A program made the translations under genes and the position numbers. From Flavobacteriaceae bacterium (GTDB lineage Bacteria; Bacteroidota; Bacteroidia; Flavobacteriales; Flavobacteriaceae): a DNA stretch of 64,000 nucleotides. Location of the stretch: positions 62,001 through 126,000 of the forward strand of contig CANGWK010000003.1 of the NCBI GenBank assembly GCA_947457615.1, in the 5' to 3' direction. The first letter of the stretch is position 1; every line of letters begins with the position of its first letter. Positions 33,774-42,927 of this stretch are shown here, piece by piece. The notes under the pieces were generated by a model that worked only from the letters and a program-made list of their open reading frames with translations, was not told the origin of the DNA and did not search any database.

Positions 33774-34727
33774 TTACAGCAACTTATCAATAATCATTTC
33801 CTCTGTAATTCCCTCAGCATCTGCTTTATAATTTTTAATTATTCTATGGCGAAGTATTCCAACTGCAACTGCTTTTACATCTTCAATATCTGGAGAGAAT
33901 TTTCCGTTAAAAGCTGCGTTTGCTTTAGCAGCCAAAATTAAATTTTGAGAAGCTCTTGGTCCAGCACCCCAGTCTAAATAATTTTTAACATATTCGTTAG
34001 AAAGCGTATTATCTGGTCGTGTTTTACTAACTAAAGTCACGGCATATTCAATTACATTGTCTGCAACTGGAATTCGGCGAATTAATTGTTGGAAATCAAT
34101 AATTTCTTCCGCTGAAAATAAGGAATTAATAGTAGGTTTTGCATCGGAAGTAGTACTTTTAACCACTTCAACTTCTTCAGCAAAAGAAGGATAATCAAGT
34201 TTAATAGCAAACATAAAACGGTCAAGTTGCGCTTCAGGTAAAGGATAAGTTCCTTCTTGCTCTATTGGGTTCTGAGTTGCTAATACAAAATAGGGTAAAT
34301 CTAATTTATAATTTTGACCTGCAATAGTTACTGAACGCTCTTGCATGGCTTCTAGCAAAGCAGCTTGCGTTTTAGGTGGTGTTCTGTTAATCTCATCCGC
34401 AAGAATAATATTAGAAAAAATAGGCCCTTTTATAAATTTAAACTGACGATTTTCATCTAGAATTTCACTACCTAAAATATCAGAAGGCATTAAATCTGGA
34501 GTAAACTGAATTCTTTTAAAACCCAAACCTAAGGCTTGAGAAATGGTATTCACCATTAACGTTTTTGCCAAACCTGGAACTCCAACTAAAAGTGCGTGAC
34601 CTCCAGAAAAGATACTTAATAATACTTGATCAACCACTAGGTCTTGACCAATAATAATTTTAGATATTTCTTTTTTAAGTTCTAATCTTTTTTGAACTAA
34701 ATTTTGTATTGCTGCTACGTCGGACAT
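33774..34727 (-). CDS. moxR: MoxR-family AAA+ ATPase
   Basis: I start the gene at ATG 34727 (317 residues, MSDVAAIQNLVQKR). The longer in-frame start at 34781 would translate the heptad repeat leader as an artefactual peptide. Motifs are Walker A GVPGLAKTLMV, Walker B IILADEINR, sensor ATQNPIEQEGTYPLPEAQLDRFMF and arginine-rich GAGPRASQNLI. MoxR ATPases act as chaperones for metal insertion or complex assembly, usually with VWA and DUF58 proteins. Those partners are not downstream here; the gene follows two parvulin-type foldases, suggesting envelope assembly. Confidence 0.88.
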   Translation of the reverse strand: MSDVAAIQNLVQKRLELKKEISKIIIGQDLVVDQVLLSIFSGGHALLVGVPGLAKTLMVNTISQALGLGFKRIQFTPDLMPSDILGSEILDENRQFKFIKGPIFSNIILADEINRTPPKTQAALLEAMQERSVTIAGQNYKLDLPYFVLATQNPIEQEGTYPLPEAQLDRFMFAIKLDYPSFAEEVEVVKSTTSDAKPTINSLFSAEEIIDFQQLIRRIPVADNVIEYAVTLVSKTRPDNTLSNEYVKNYLDWGAGPRASQNLILAAKANAAFNGKFSPDIEDVKAVAVGILRHRIIKNYKADAEGITEEMIIDKLL

Positions 34728-34731
34728 CTTA

Positions 34732-34773
34732 TTTGAGTTTGAAGTTGGAAGTTGGGAGTTGGGAATTTGAAAA
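34732..34773 (-). repeat. Six-unit heptad repeat array before moxR
   Basis: The plus strand reads as six contiguous 7-nt units, among them TTGAAGT, TGGAAGT, TGGGAGT and TGGGAAT, with perfect 7-nt phasing. The array ends 4 nt from the moxR ATG and lies in the leader between the SurA-like gene and moxR. Confidence 0.75.
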
Positions 34774-34796
34774 ATCTGCAAACTAATCTCTGTTTA

Positions 34797-36200
34797 CTAT
34801 TTCTTTAACCAGTTGTTAGTGAATTTACAATCTTGGTATTCTCCGTTTATCTTGATATAAGTTTCTTTAATTTTATTTTCTGACCATTTTGCAATGGCAT
34901 CAATTTGTTTTTCTTTAAGAGCGAGATCTTTAATTTTAGTATAATCTTTGCTGAAATCAGCTACGTGTTGCTCAATTTTATTAGTTACCATTATGATTTT
35001 ATAACGTTTTCCAGCTTTTGGATCTTCATCTAAAATCACCGGAGAAATTTCGCCACTGTTCATATTAGAAACTTGACCGTAAAATTCGGGATCCATATTA
35101 GTCAATTCAAAATGCGAATCTTGGGTTTTAGGATTTAATAAAGTCCCACCGTTGGCGCGTGTTTCTTTTTCATCTGACAAAGTTCTTGCTGCCTCCGGAA
35201 AAGTTATTTCTTTATCTTGAATACGTTTTTTTATTAATTCAATTTTATTCTTTGCTTCCTTTAAAGCATCTGGTGTGATTTTCGCGGCCATTAAAATATG
35301 ACGCAATTCTAAATCTTGACCTTTAATTTTTTCTAAATAGATAATATGAAAACCAAATTCTGTTTCAAATGGTTCAGAAATTCCTCCTTCTTGAAGGGAA
35401 TATGCAACGTCTTTAAATTCTTTTACAAAAGGAGTTTTCTTATTTATTTTATAGAAACCACCGCTAGATCTAGAACCAGGATCTTCCGTATACAAAACTG
35501 CTTTAGTTGTAAAACTAGCACCTGCTAATACTTCATTTTTAATTTCTTTGAGCCTATCAATTACAGCTTGTTTTTCGGCAGCAGAAACCTTAGGTGTAAT
35601 TACAATTTGGGCCATTTCTAATTGTGCTCCTAAAAGTGGTCTGTCGGATTCTGGAATTTTCTTGAAAAAATTTCTAGTTTCTTCTGGAGTAATCTGAATA
35701 GGATCAATAATCTTTTTTTGCATTTCTGCAGCTAATTTTTGTTGCTTCAAAATTTCAAAAAGTTCCGTCTTGAATTCGTCTTCGTTGTTTTTCTTGAAAT
35801 ACTTAACCACATTATCCATTGACTTTAATTGCTCTACCATATAGTCAAGTTGCTGGTTCATTTTTTCTTTAACCTCTTCATCTTTAACTATAATAGAATC
35901 TTGAATTGCTTGGTGGGCATATAATTTATCTTCCAATAGCTTACCTAGCATCTGGCATCTCGTGATATCTTTAGTAGAACCGCCTTGGCTGGAAATCTCT
36001 AGCAACGCTTTATCTATATCCGAATCTAAAACAATATAATCACCCACAGTAGCAACGATACCATCAATTTTTTGCCTTTTTTGGGTAGAAACTAGTTTTT
36101 TCTCTGGCTCTTTATCTTTGATAATTTCTTGCGCATTTGCATAAAATCCAATTAAAAAAAGGAAAAATCCTAGTACTCGTTTAGAATTCAATATATTCAT
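34797..36200 (-). CDS. SurA-like periplasmic peptidyl-prolyl isomerase
   Basis: The 467-residue protein has a signal peptide (YANA-QEI) and a SurA N-terminal chaperone domain (about 40-165: IDGIVATVGDYIVLDSDIDKAL). Two parvulin domains follow (about 170-275, with ALYTEDPGSRSSGGFY and FETEFGFHIIYLE; about 280-400, with RHILMAAKI and ARTLSDEKETRANGGTL). It probably delivers outer-membrane beta-barrels and T9SS components through the periplasm. It sits 13 bp after a second parvulin protein and before moxR. Confidence 0.85.
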   Translation of the reverse strand: MNILNSKRVLGFFLFLIGFYANAQEIIKDKEPEKKLVSTQKRQKIDGIVATVGDYIVLDSDIDKALLEISSQGGSTKDITRCQMLGKLLEDKLYAHQAIQDSIIVKDEEVKEKMNQQLDYMVEQLKSMDNVVKYFKKNNEDEFKTELFEILKQQKLAAEMQKKIIDPIQITPEETRNFFKKIPESDRPLLGAQLEMAQIVITPKVSAAEKQAVIDRLKEIKNEVLAGASFTTKAVLYTEDPGSRSSGGFYKINKKTPFVKEFKDVAYSLQEGGISEPFETEFGFHIIYLEKIKGQDLELRHILMAAKITPDALKEAKNKIELIKKRIQDKEITFPEAARTLSDEKETRANGGTLLNPKTQDSHFELTNMDPEFYGQVSNMNSGEISPVILDEDPKAGKRYKIIMVTNKIEQHVADFSKDYTKIKDLALKEKQIDAIAKWSENKIKETYIKINGEYQDCKFTNNWLKK

Positions 36201-36213
36201 TATTACTTTGTTT

Positions 36214-38178
36214 TTATTTTTTAATTTGATTTTTTACTTTTTCAAAAGTATCTTGATTTACTTTCACCGTGAATTCTTTTTTAAGTTCGTTTACCCAATT
36301 TTGTTCTAAATATTGTTGGTAATCGTTTACTAGTTTTCCTTTACATTCTTCAAGTGTTTTGGGAGCTGCAGGAATTACTTTCTCCACATTAGTAATGTAA
36401 TAATATTCACCTTTAGTGCTTATTTCAGATAACCCTAATTCCATTTTAGTTTCTTTAGGCAAAGCATCTGCACCCTCTTCATATACTGCTTGGTAATACA
36501 TAATATTTACATTATCTTTTGTATTGAATTTATCTTTAATTTCTTTAGAGGTTTGTTTTTTCTTCAACATACTTAATACCTTTTTCATTTTCTCTAAATC
36601 GGTAGAAGAATAAACTTCGGCATCTACTCTTGTCTTCCAAAGATGTTTTTCTTTTTGTGTTTCATAAAAAGCTTTTAAACCAGTAGTATCTGTTTTAGAT
36701 CGTTGCCAGATTTCTTTATCCATTAAGTCAAATAATAATAATCCGTCTCGATATTCATCCATTACAGCTGAAAATTCTGGAAATTCATTCTCTAAATTAT
36801 CATTATAATATTGGTTTCGCTGTTCGTCTGCATAATTATCAAATAAGTTATCTGTTAATTTTTCTATTGGCTTAATTGCAGATCCAGCTTTTTGTTTTGA
36901 AAAAATATAATCTAAAAAGTCGGTTCCCGAATAATTTTTAGTTCCAATTACGAACAAAGTTTTAGAATATTTTTTTGTGTCTGTTGGAAGTGCCCATTTG
37001 TTTTCGTAGAAATCATTAGTCACTAATTTGGATAAAGCACTAAATAATTTAGCATCTTTTTTTATTGGATATTTAACTCTAAGTTTTTCAATCAATGAAT
37101 TAGTAATCAATCTAGAACGATCATCTTTACTAATTTTATTTTCTAATTCTATTTTAGAATCTTCATAAGATTTAACAGGAAATTTATCAATAAATTTCAC
37201 TATGTGCCAACCAAATTGTGTTTCGAAAGGTTTAGATATTGGACTTTCTTTAGACAAAGAAAAAGCTTGAGTTTCAAATTCTTCCGAGCTCAGTTGCCCT
37301 GAAGCAAATCGATTTAATACGCCTCCTTTTGTGGCTGAAGATTTGTCCTCAGAAAATTGTTTTGCTAATTCTTCAAATTTTTCTCCTTGTTGTAATTTTT
37401 TATAGATGTCCTCAATTGTAATTTTAGCATCCGGATTAGCTACACCATCTTTATTCTTCAAAATCATGATGTGAGCTACAGCAACTTCACCCCTATTATT
37501 CCTAATGTTATTAACCTTTATCAAATGATAACCAAAACGAGTATGAACTGGCATGGAAATGGATCCTACTGGTGTTTTATAAGCCCCATTTTCAAAAGCG
37601 TAAACCATTTTAAAACTAGTAAAATAACCTAAATTACCTTTATTTTCTTTAGCAGATGGATCTTGTGATAACTCTTGGGCTAATGCTCCAAAATCTTCTC
37701 CTTTAATAATTCTATCACGAATATCTAAAGCCTTATTATAAGCTATTAAAGTATCTGCTGGCGCTGCGTTTTCATCAACTAATATTAATATATGAGAAGC
37801 ATTAACTTCTTTCAATAATCTTTTATATCCTTCATCTACAAGTTCTTTAGTAACTTTTGAGTCTGTTGTGTAATTTTTAGACAACTGTGTTCTATAACTT
37901 TGAAGCTCCGTTTGGTATTGCTTATTATTTTGCAATCCCAACTTATTTGCTTTAGATACTTTTAATTTATATCCTACAAATAATTCTAAATACTGATTTA
38001 AATCTTTTTGAGATTCATCTTTTACTAAATCTAAATTTTTATTATAAACCCTAATAAACTCATCGGTATAAAATGGTTTATCTTCTATAGCAAATAAAAC
38101 CTCTTTTGTGTTAGTTTGTGCTTTTGTGACCAAAACAAAACCCATCATCAATACTAAAAAAACATGCTTAAACATCAT
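36214..38178 (-). CDS. Parvulin-type (PpiC/PpiD-like) peptidyl-prolyl isomerase
   Basis: The 654-residue protein has a signal peptide (GFVLVTKAQ). Two parvulin domains are visible: about 120-225 (NASHILILVDENA, LSQDPSAKENKGNLGYFTS, THFGYHLIKV-like VHTRFGYHLIKV) and about 228-335 (VAHIMILKN, FSEDKSSATKGGVLNRF, ETQFGWHIVKF). A long C-terminal helical region of about 300 residues follows, with no membrane anchor. It probably acts as an envelope foldase. It is the first gene of a three-gene run with the SurA-like protein and MoxR. Confidence 0.83.
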   Translation of the reverse strand: MMFKHVFLVLMMGFVLVTKAQTNTKEVLFAIEDKPFYTDEFIRVYNKNLDLVKDESQKDLNQYLELFVGYKLKVSKANKLGLQNNKQYQTELQSYRTQLSKNYTTDSKVTKELVDEGYKRLLKEVNASHILILVDENAAPADTLIAYNKALDIRDRIIKGEDFGALAQELSQDPSAKENKGNLGYFTSFKMVYAFENGAYKTPVGSISMPVHTRFGYHLIKVNNIRNNRGEVAVAHIMILKNKDGVANPDAKITIEDIYKKLQQGEKFEELAKQFSEDKSSATKGGVLNRFASGQLSSEEFETQAFSLSKESPISKPFETQFGWHIVKFIDKFPVKSYEDSKIELENKISKDDRSRLITNSLIEKLRVKYPIKKDAKLFSALSKLVTNDFYENKWALPTDTKKYSKTLFVIGTKNYSGTDFLDYIFSKQKAGSAIKPIEKLTDNLFDNYADEQRNQYYNDNLENEFPEFSAVMDEYRDGLLLFDLMDKEIWQRSKTDTTGLKAFYETQKEKHLWKTRVDAEVYSSTDLEKMKKVLSMLKKKQTSKEIKDKFNTKDNVNIMYYQAVYEEGADALPKETKMELGLSEISTKGEYYYITNVEKVIPAAPKTLEECKGKLVNDYQQYLEQNWVNELKKEFTVKVNQDTFEKVKNQIKK

Positions 38179-38399
38179 TCTGAATTATATTAATTAAGTT
38201 ATTTAAAATTACACAGAATTACCTTATTGGCAAAACATAAGTTACAATCAACAAAAGTAACAAATCGACTGTATTAAACAAGTATAGCTTGCACTATTAA
38301 CAAAAATTTATTAACAGAAATTGCAGTTATCTTTTAAATGTAAAGTAGGATTAGTTATTTATTTAATAAATAGTATTTTTGCATTCCATTACTACAATT

Positions 38400-39989
38400 A
38401 TGAGTTTTTTAAAAGAAATAGTACGTCGCAGAACTTTCGGAATTATATCGCATCCCGATGCTGGAAAAACAACTTTAACCGAAAAATTATTGCTTTTTGG
38501 AGGGGCAATTCAAGAGGCTGGTGCGGTTAAAAACAATAAAATAAAGAAAGGGGCAACCAGTGACTTTATGGAAATTGAACGCCAAAGAGGTATTTCTGTA
38601 GCTACTTCCGTTTTAGCTTTTAATTATCAAAATAAAAAAATAAATATTCTAGATACGCCTGGGCACAAGGATTTTGCCGAAGACACGTTTAGAACCTTAA
38701 CAGCAGTTGACAGCGTAATTGTTGTAATTGATGTTGCTAAAGGAGTTGAAGAACAAACGGAAAAATTAGTATCGGTTTGTAGAATGCGTAAAATTCCAAT
38801 TATTGTTTTTATAAACAAATTGGATAGAGAAGGGAAAGACGCTTTTGATTTAATGGATGAAGTGGAAAAGAAACTTGGTCTTCATGTTACTCCGTTAAGT
38901 TTTCCTATAGGAATGGGATATGATTTTCAAGGAATTTATAATATTTGGGAAAAGAATATCAATCTATTTAGTGGCGATAGCAGAAAAAACATTGAAGACA
39001 CAATTGCTATTACTGATTTGTTAAGTCCTGAATTAGAAAAATTAATCGGTGAAAAACCAGCAATTAAACTTCGAGAAGAATTAGAATTAATCGAAGAAGT
39101 ATACCCACCATTTAATAAAGAAGACTATTTGGAGGGGAATTTGCAACCTGTGTTTTTTGGTTCTGCATTAAATAATTTTGGTGTTCGCGAATTACTAGAC
39201 TGTTTTGTAGAAATAGCGCCAACGCCAAGACCTAAAGAATCGGACACCCGATTGGTGCTTCCAGAAGAAGAAAAACTTTCGGGTTTTGTTTTTAAAATTC
39301 ATGCCAATATGGATCCGAAACATCGCGATCGCTTGGCTTTTATCAAAATAGTATCGGGGACTTTTGAACGCAATAAACCGTATGTGCATGTGCGGCTGAA
39401 TAAAAGTTTGAAATTTTCTAGTCCAAATGCTTTTTTTGCAGAAAAAAAAGAGATAGTAGACATCTCGTATCCAGGGGATATTGTTGGATTACACGACACA
39501 GGAAATTTCAAAATTGGAGATACCTTAACAGAAGGTGAAATAATGAATTTTAGAGGAATTCCTAGTTTTTCACCAGAACATTTTAGATACATTAATAATG
39601 CCGACCCAATGAAAGCTAAGCAATTGGAAAAAGGGGTAGATCAATTAATGGATGAAGGAGTAGCGCAGTTATTTACTTTAGAAATGAACAACCGAAAAAT
39701 AATAGGAACAGTTGGAGCGTTACAATATGAAGTAATCCAATACCGTTTAGAACATGAATATGGTGCTAAATGTACTTATGAAAATTTTCCAGTTCATAAA
39801 GCTTGTTGGGTAAAACCAGATGATGCAAAAAATGAAGAGTTTAAAGAATTTAAAAGAGTGAAGCAAAAATTTCTAGCTCATGATAAATACAATCAATTGG
39901 TGTTTTTAGCCGATTCGGACTTTACTATTCAAATGACACAAAACAAATATCCAAGTGTGAAATTATTTTTTACATCGGAATTTGAATAA
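38400..39989 (+). CDS. prfC: Peptide chain release factor 3
   Basis: From ATG 38400 (529 residues, MSFLKEIVRRRTFGIISHPDAG); an upstream TTG at 38379 would add 7 residues that do not belong to the family. The GTPase motifs are HPDAGKTTLTEKLL (G1), RQRGISVATSV (switch I), DTPGHKDFAEDT (G3) and NKLDREGKD (G4). RF3 recycles RF1/RF2 from the ribosome after termination. The C-terminal domain III ends MTQNKYPSVKLFFTSEFE. It is a single gene converging on the TPR gene. Confidence 0.95.
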   Translation: MSFLKEIVRRRTFGIISHPDAGKTTLTEKLLLFGGAIQEAGAVKNNKIKKGATSDFMEIERQRGISVATSVLAFNYQNKKINILDTPGHKDFAEDTFRTLTAVDSVIVVIDVAKGVEEQTEKLVSVCRMRKIPIIVFINKLDREGKDAFDLMDEVEKKLGLHVTPLSFPIGMGYDFQGIYNIWEKNINLFSGDSRKNIEDTIAITDLLSPELEKLIGEKPAIKLREELELIEEVYPPFNKEDYLEGNLQPVFFGSALNNFGVRELLDCFVEIAPTPRPKESDTRLVLPEEEKLSGFVFKIHANMDPKHRDRLAFIKIVSGTFERNKPYVHVRLNKSLKFSSPNAFFAEKKEIVDISYPGDIVGLHDTGNFKIGDTLTEGEIMNFRGIPSFSPEHFRYINNADPMKAKQLEKGVDQLMDEGVAQLFTLEMNNRKIIGTVGALQYEVIQYRLEHEYGAKCTYENFPVHKACWVKPDDAKNEEFKEFKRVKQKFLAHDKYNQLVFLADSDFTIQMTQNKYPSVKLFFTSEFE

Positions 39990-40017
39990 AATCGTTTGCA
40001 AAATTTATTGAGCATAA

Positions 40018-40053
40018 AAAAAACTCGTTTAGAAAATTCTAAACGAGTTTTTT
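40018..40053. terminator. Bidirectional terminator between prfC and the TPR gene
   Basis: Arms AACTCGTTTAGA and TCTAAACGAGTT pair perfectly around a 4-6-nt A/T loop, extended by A6/T6 tracts. Confidence 0.88.
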
Positions 40054-40058
40054 AATAA

Positions 40059-41768
40059 TTAATTTTTTTTAATAATTTTTGTGGTTTTTTTTGAATTTAA
40101 ACTCTCATCTTTAATAGCTGATGTAGCGTATTCATTTGTTGGATCTAGAGCTAATGTTTTAGCGAAATATTCTTTGGCCTTTTCATTATCCTTTTTATTT
40201 ATTGCATAATATGCAGCAATACTATTATAAGAATCTGTAACGTTCTTTATATTTTTTGTTATTTCTAAATCTCCTTTAGCAATTACTATTTCTATATATT
40301 TTTCATAAGTAACTGCCATAATATCGTCTTTTTCTAAAGTACTATTAATTCTAGCTTTATACAAATAAGATTCTTGGTAAGTAGGCTTTGCAAGAATAAC
40401 AACATCCATGGCTTTATCCGCATTTTGTAGTGCAGCAACATTAACATCTTTTAGTTCTTTTCCTCTGTTTTCAGTTAAAACACAAAGACCATAATAAATA
40501 TTATCTTCTAAGTAATTTCTTGAATCGGGGTTAGTAATAGCTAATTCAAATAATGAACTTGCTACAGAATATAATTTTTGAGTAAAATATTTTTTTCCAA
40601 TTTCATTTAATCCATTAGCCATTACAATATCCATCTCAAGGGCTTTTTTTAAATCACTCATTCCTGAAGATAGGTAAGCAGAATCTACTGTTTTACCATC
40701 TGCAGCAACCGATTTAGAAACTTTTGCCAAGCCTAAAAAATAATAATCTCCAGCAATTACTTTGTTTGTACCTTTAGAAATATAATCTGTTAAAGCAGAA
40801 ATTGCAGCATCGTAATTACCATTTTGATATGCAGAGTAACCTAAATAACGTAAAATACGCGGATTTACTTTATCTAATTTTTTCATTTCATTAGCTTCCA
40901 CTTCCAATGCTTTGTAATCTTTTGCTAAGATTAAAAAATCGGCATGACGCATACGAGAAGGTAAAGAATAATCTGTTAAACTCATGTACTTTTCATAATT
41001 ACTCAAAGCTTTTGCAATATTGTCAGTATATGTTGCTGGTTTATTATTAGCCCATAAATAATACGTTTCTGCAAATTCACGAAAAACAGGTCCGTAATTT
41101 GGATTTAAAGCTAACACTTCATCATACGCTTTAACTGCCTCTGTATATGCTTTAGCGCCTTTTAATAAAACACCCAATTGCATTTTAGCTCTTATTAATG
41201 TATTGTCAATTGCATAAGCATCTCTGTAGGAAGCATAAGCTTCATTTTGACTTTTATCGCCATAATAAGCATCCCCTAAAACCAGTTTAATATTAGCATC
41301 ATTGGGATTTGTAGTCTGAGCTTTAGTCAATAAAGTGATTGCCGCTTTATAATTTGGTTTAGAATTATTGATATATGCTTGAGCGATATATAAATATTCT
41401 TCTACATCTTTCTTTTTTAATTGCGATAAAACCTGATCAAATTTAACTTGAGCAGCAACAGAATCTCCATTTTCTAGGTCGATTTGACCTAAACCAATAG
41501 AATTCAATCTGGATCCTTCAGAAGCTGTCAATCCTTTTTGAAAATATATTTTAGCTGAATCCTCAATGTTTTGTTTAAGATAAATTGAGCCAAGTAAAAA
41601 ATCGGCTTTGCCATTATCTGCTTTTAATTTAATACTATTTTTAAGTATAGTTTTAGCTTTCTCAAATTGCTCGGCATCCATAGCTTTTTTAGCTTGATCA
41701 ATTTCCTGAGAATAACCAACTAAAGAAGCTGTTAAAAAAATTAGGCTTAGTATCTTATTATTTTTCAT
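40059..41768 (-). CDS. Periplasmic TPR-repeat protein
   Basis: The 569-residue protein has a signal peptide (LVGYSQ) followed by at least ten tetratricopeptide-like helical pairs, e.g. AKTILKNSIKLKADNGKADFLLG, YTEAVKAYDEVLALNPNYGP and AKEYFAKTLALDPTNEYATS. It ends KKTTKIIKKN. TPRs mediate protein contacts. As the last gene of the exbB-exbD-exbD-tonB operon, 14 bp after a binding-protein-like lipoprotein, it may act as a periplasmic scaffold for the TonB machine; this is inference from context. Confidence 0.82.
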   Translation of the reverse strand: MKNNKILSLIFLTASLVGYSQEIDQAKKAMDAEQFEKAKTILKNSIKLKADNGKADFLLGSIYLKQNIEDSAKIYFQKGLTASEGSRLNSIGLGQIDLENGDSVAAQVKFDQVLSQLKKKDVEEYLYIAQAYINNSKPNYKAAITLLTKAQTTNPNDANIKLVLGDAYYGDKSQNEAYASYRDAYAIDNTLIRAKMQLGVLLKGAKAYTEAVKAYDEVLALNPNYGPVFREFAETYYLWANNKPATYTDNIAKALSNYEKYMSLTDYSLPSRMRHADFLILAKDYKALEVEANEMKKLDKVNPRILRYLGYSAYQNGNYDAAISALTDYISKGTNKVIAGDYYFLGLAKVSKSVAADGKTVDSAYLSSGMSDLKKALEMDIVMANGLNEIGKKYFTQKLYSVASSLFELAITNPDSRNYLEDNIYYGLCVLTENRGKELKDVNVAALQNADKAMDVVILAKPTYQESYLYKARINSTLEKDDIMAVTYEKYIEIVIAKGDLEITKNIKNVTDSYNSIAAYYAINKKDNEKAKEYFAKTLALDPTNEYATSAIKDESLNSKKTTKIIKKN

Positions 41769-41782
41769 CTTAATATGTATTT

Positions 41783-42700
41783 CTAATTATTTTCAATTTT
41801 ATTTCTAATGCTTATATTACGACTTGGCTCTCTCAAAGGTGCAAGACCAGATTTTAATATTATTCTTTGACCAATTTCTCCAGATATAAAGGAAGCAAAG
41901 CCAATGCCTAAACCATCATATCCCTGACAATTGATACTATACAAAACGCGTGCCAAAGGATATTTCCTTGCTGCTATATTCTCTTGACTAGGATAAACAT
42001 ATTCTTTAGCTTTTTTATCCTTAACACTTAAAACTGTGATGTTTTCCAAAATTTTCTTTGTTGCTGCGCTTGGTTGAAAAATCCAATTAACACCAACTAT
42101 TCCTATCATTCCTTGATTTTGCGAAACGTACTTAATTACTTCATCATTTGTTTTAAATGAAAAAACTCCCGTATCTGGCATGTTTTTTATTCCTGCTAAT
42201 TCTAAAAAGTAACGTGTGTTACTAGAATTGAAGTTGTCAAAAACCAACCCTTTTATTTTAGTTTGATTTCCTTTTAAAAAATCAACTATTTCTGATATTT
42301 CTTGAATGGAATCCTTAGTTTTATTATTTTTAATCAATGCAATAGCGTCAATAGCAAACGGAGTTTCTAATGGAACAATTTGCCTTTTTTTGAATAGTGC
42401 TCTTTCTTCCTCATTTAATTTTCGTGTCAAAATTATGGTTTGCGCTTTATTATTTGCCAAAGATTGAACGCTTTCTTTTTCAGATTGCGGTAGCAACTTT
42501 ATAGTTGCATTATACTGACTTTCAAAAACGGCAACCTGATCTTCAATTATTGGTAATACCGATTCGTCAACTAAAATAGAAGTAGTTCCTGTTAAAATTG
42601 TTTCCTTATTTTCTTTATCTCCTTTGCAAGAAATAAGTCCAAAAATTACAAAACCGCATCCAAATAAAAAACTAATTATTTTGTTATTGGTTTTAATCAT
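41783..42700 (-). CDS. PstS-like substrate-binding lipoprotein
   Basis: The 305-residue protein has a lipoprotein signal with lipobox LISCKGDK (Cys about residue 25) and a type II periplasmic-binding-protein core: TGTTSILVDESVLPIIEDQVAVFESQYNA, ILTRKLNEEERALF, FNSSNTRYFLELAGI and a C-terminal SFISGEIGQRIILKSGLAPL. The fold matches PstS-type phosphate-binding proteins. No pst permease genes are present, and the TonB operon context suggests a role other than ABC uptake. It overlaps the preceding small membrane gene by 8 bp. Confidence 0.78.
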   Translation of the reverse strand: MIKTNNKIISFLFGCGFVIFGLISCKGDKENKETILTGTTSILVDESVLPIIEDQVAVFESQYNATIKLLPQSEKESVQSLANNKAQTIILTRKLNEEERALFKKRQIVPLETPFAIDAIALIKNNKTKDSIQEISEIVDFLKGNQTKIKGLVFDNFNSSNTRYFLELAGIKNMPDTGVFSFKTNDEVIKYVSQNQGMIGIVGVNWIFQPSAATKKILENITVLSVKDKKAKEYVYPSQENIAARKYPLARVLYSINCQGYDGLGIGFASFISGEIGQRIILKSGLAPLREPSRNISIRNKIENN

Positions 42701-42923
42701 CAGAATCTGTTTTTAATAATCTCCAAAATCTAAAAAAGCCATAAACTATTAACAATGTTCCTAAAGCAATTCGGTATTTGGATTCCATCCGAACAGGAAA
42801 TTTAGTCCAAAAAATAAGAATTACTCCAAGTGTTAAATAAATCATAAGAAACAAAACTCCTATAAATAGAAGAAATCGCTCTTTAAGCGATTTCTTCTTA
42901 TAGTTTGTAACAATTTGTTTCAT
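42693..42923 (-). CDS. Small two-helix membrane protein in the TonB operon
   Basis: The 76-residue protein has a basic N-terminus (KKKSLKERFL) and two membrane helices (FLLFIGVLFLMIYLTLGVILIFW and YRIALGTLLIVYGFFRFW) joined by a short loop, with an acidic end (KTDSDD). No domain name is recognised. It lies 4 bp after tonB and overlaps the lipoprotein gene, so it is clearly part of the operon. Confidence 0.75.
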   Translation of the reverse strand: MKQIVTNYKKKSLKERFLLFIGVLFLMIYLTLGVILIFWTKFPVRMESKYRIALGTLLIVYGFFRFWRLLKTDSDD

Positions 42924-42927
42924 ACTG

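Noticed and set aside
38379..38399. TTG start upstream of prfC
   Set aside because: The seven extra residues do not belong to RF3, whose conserved start MSFLKE matches the ATG at 38400.
41783..42700. Phosphate ABC transporter locus
   Set aside because: Only a PstS-like lipoprotein is present; pstC, pstA, pstB and phoU are absent and the gene is embedded in the TonB operon.
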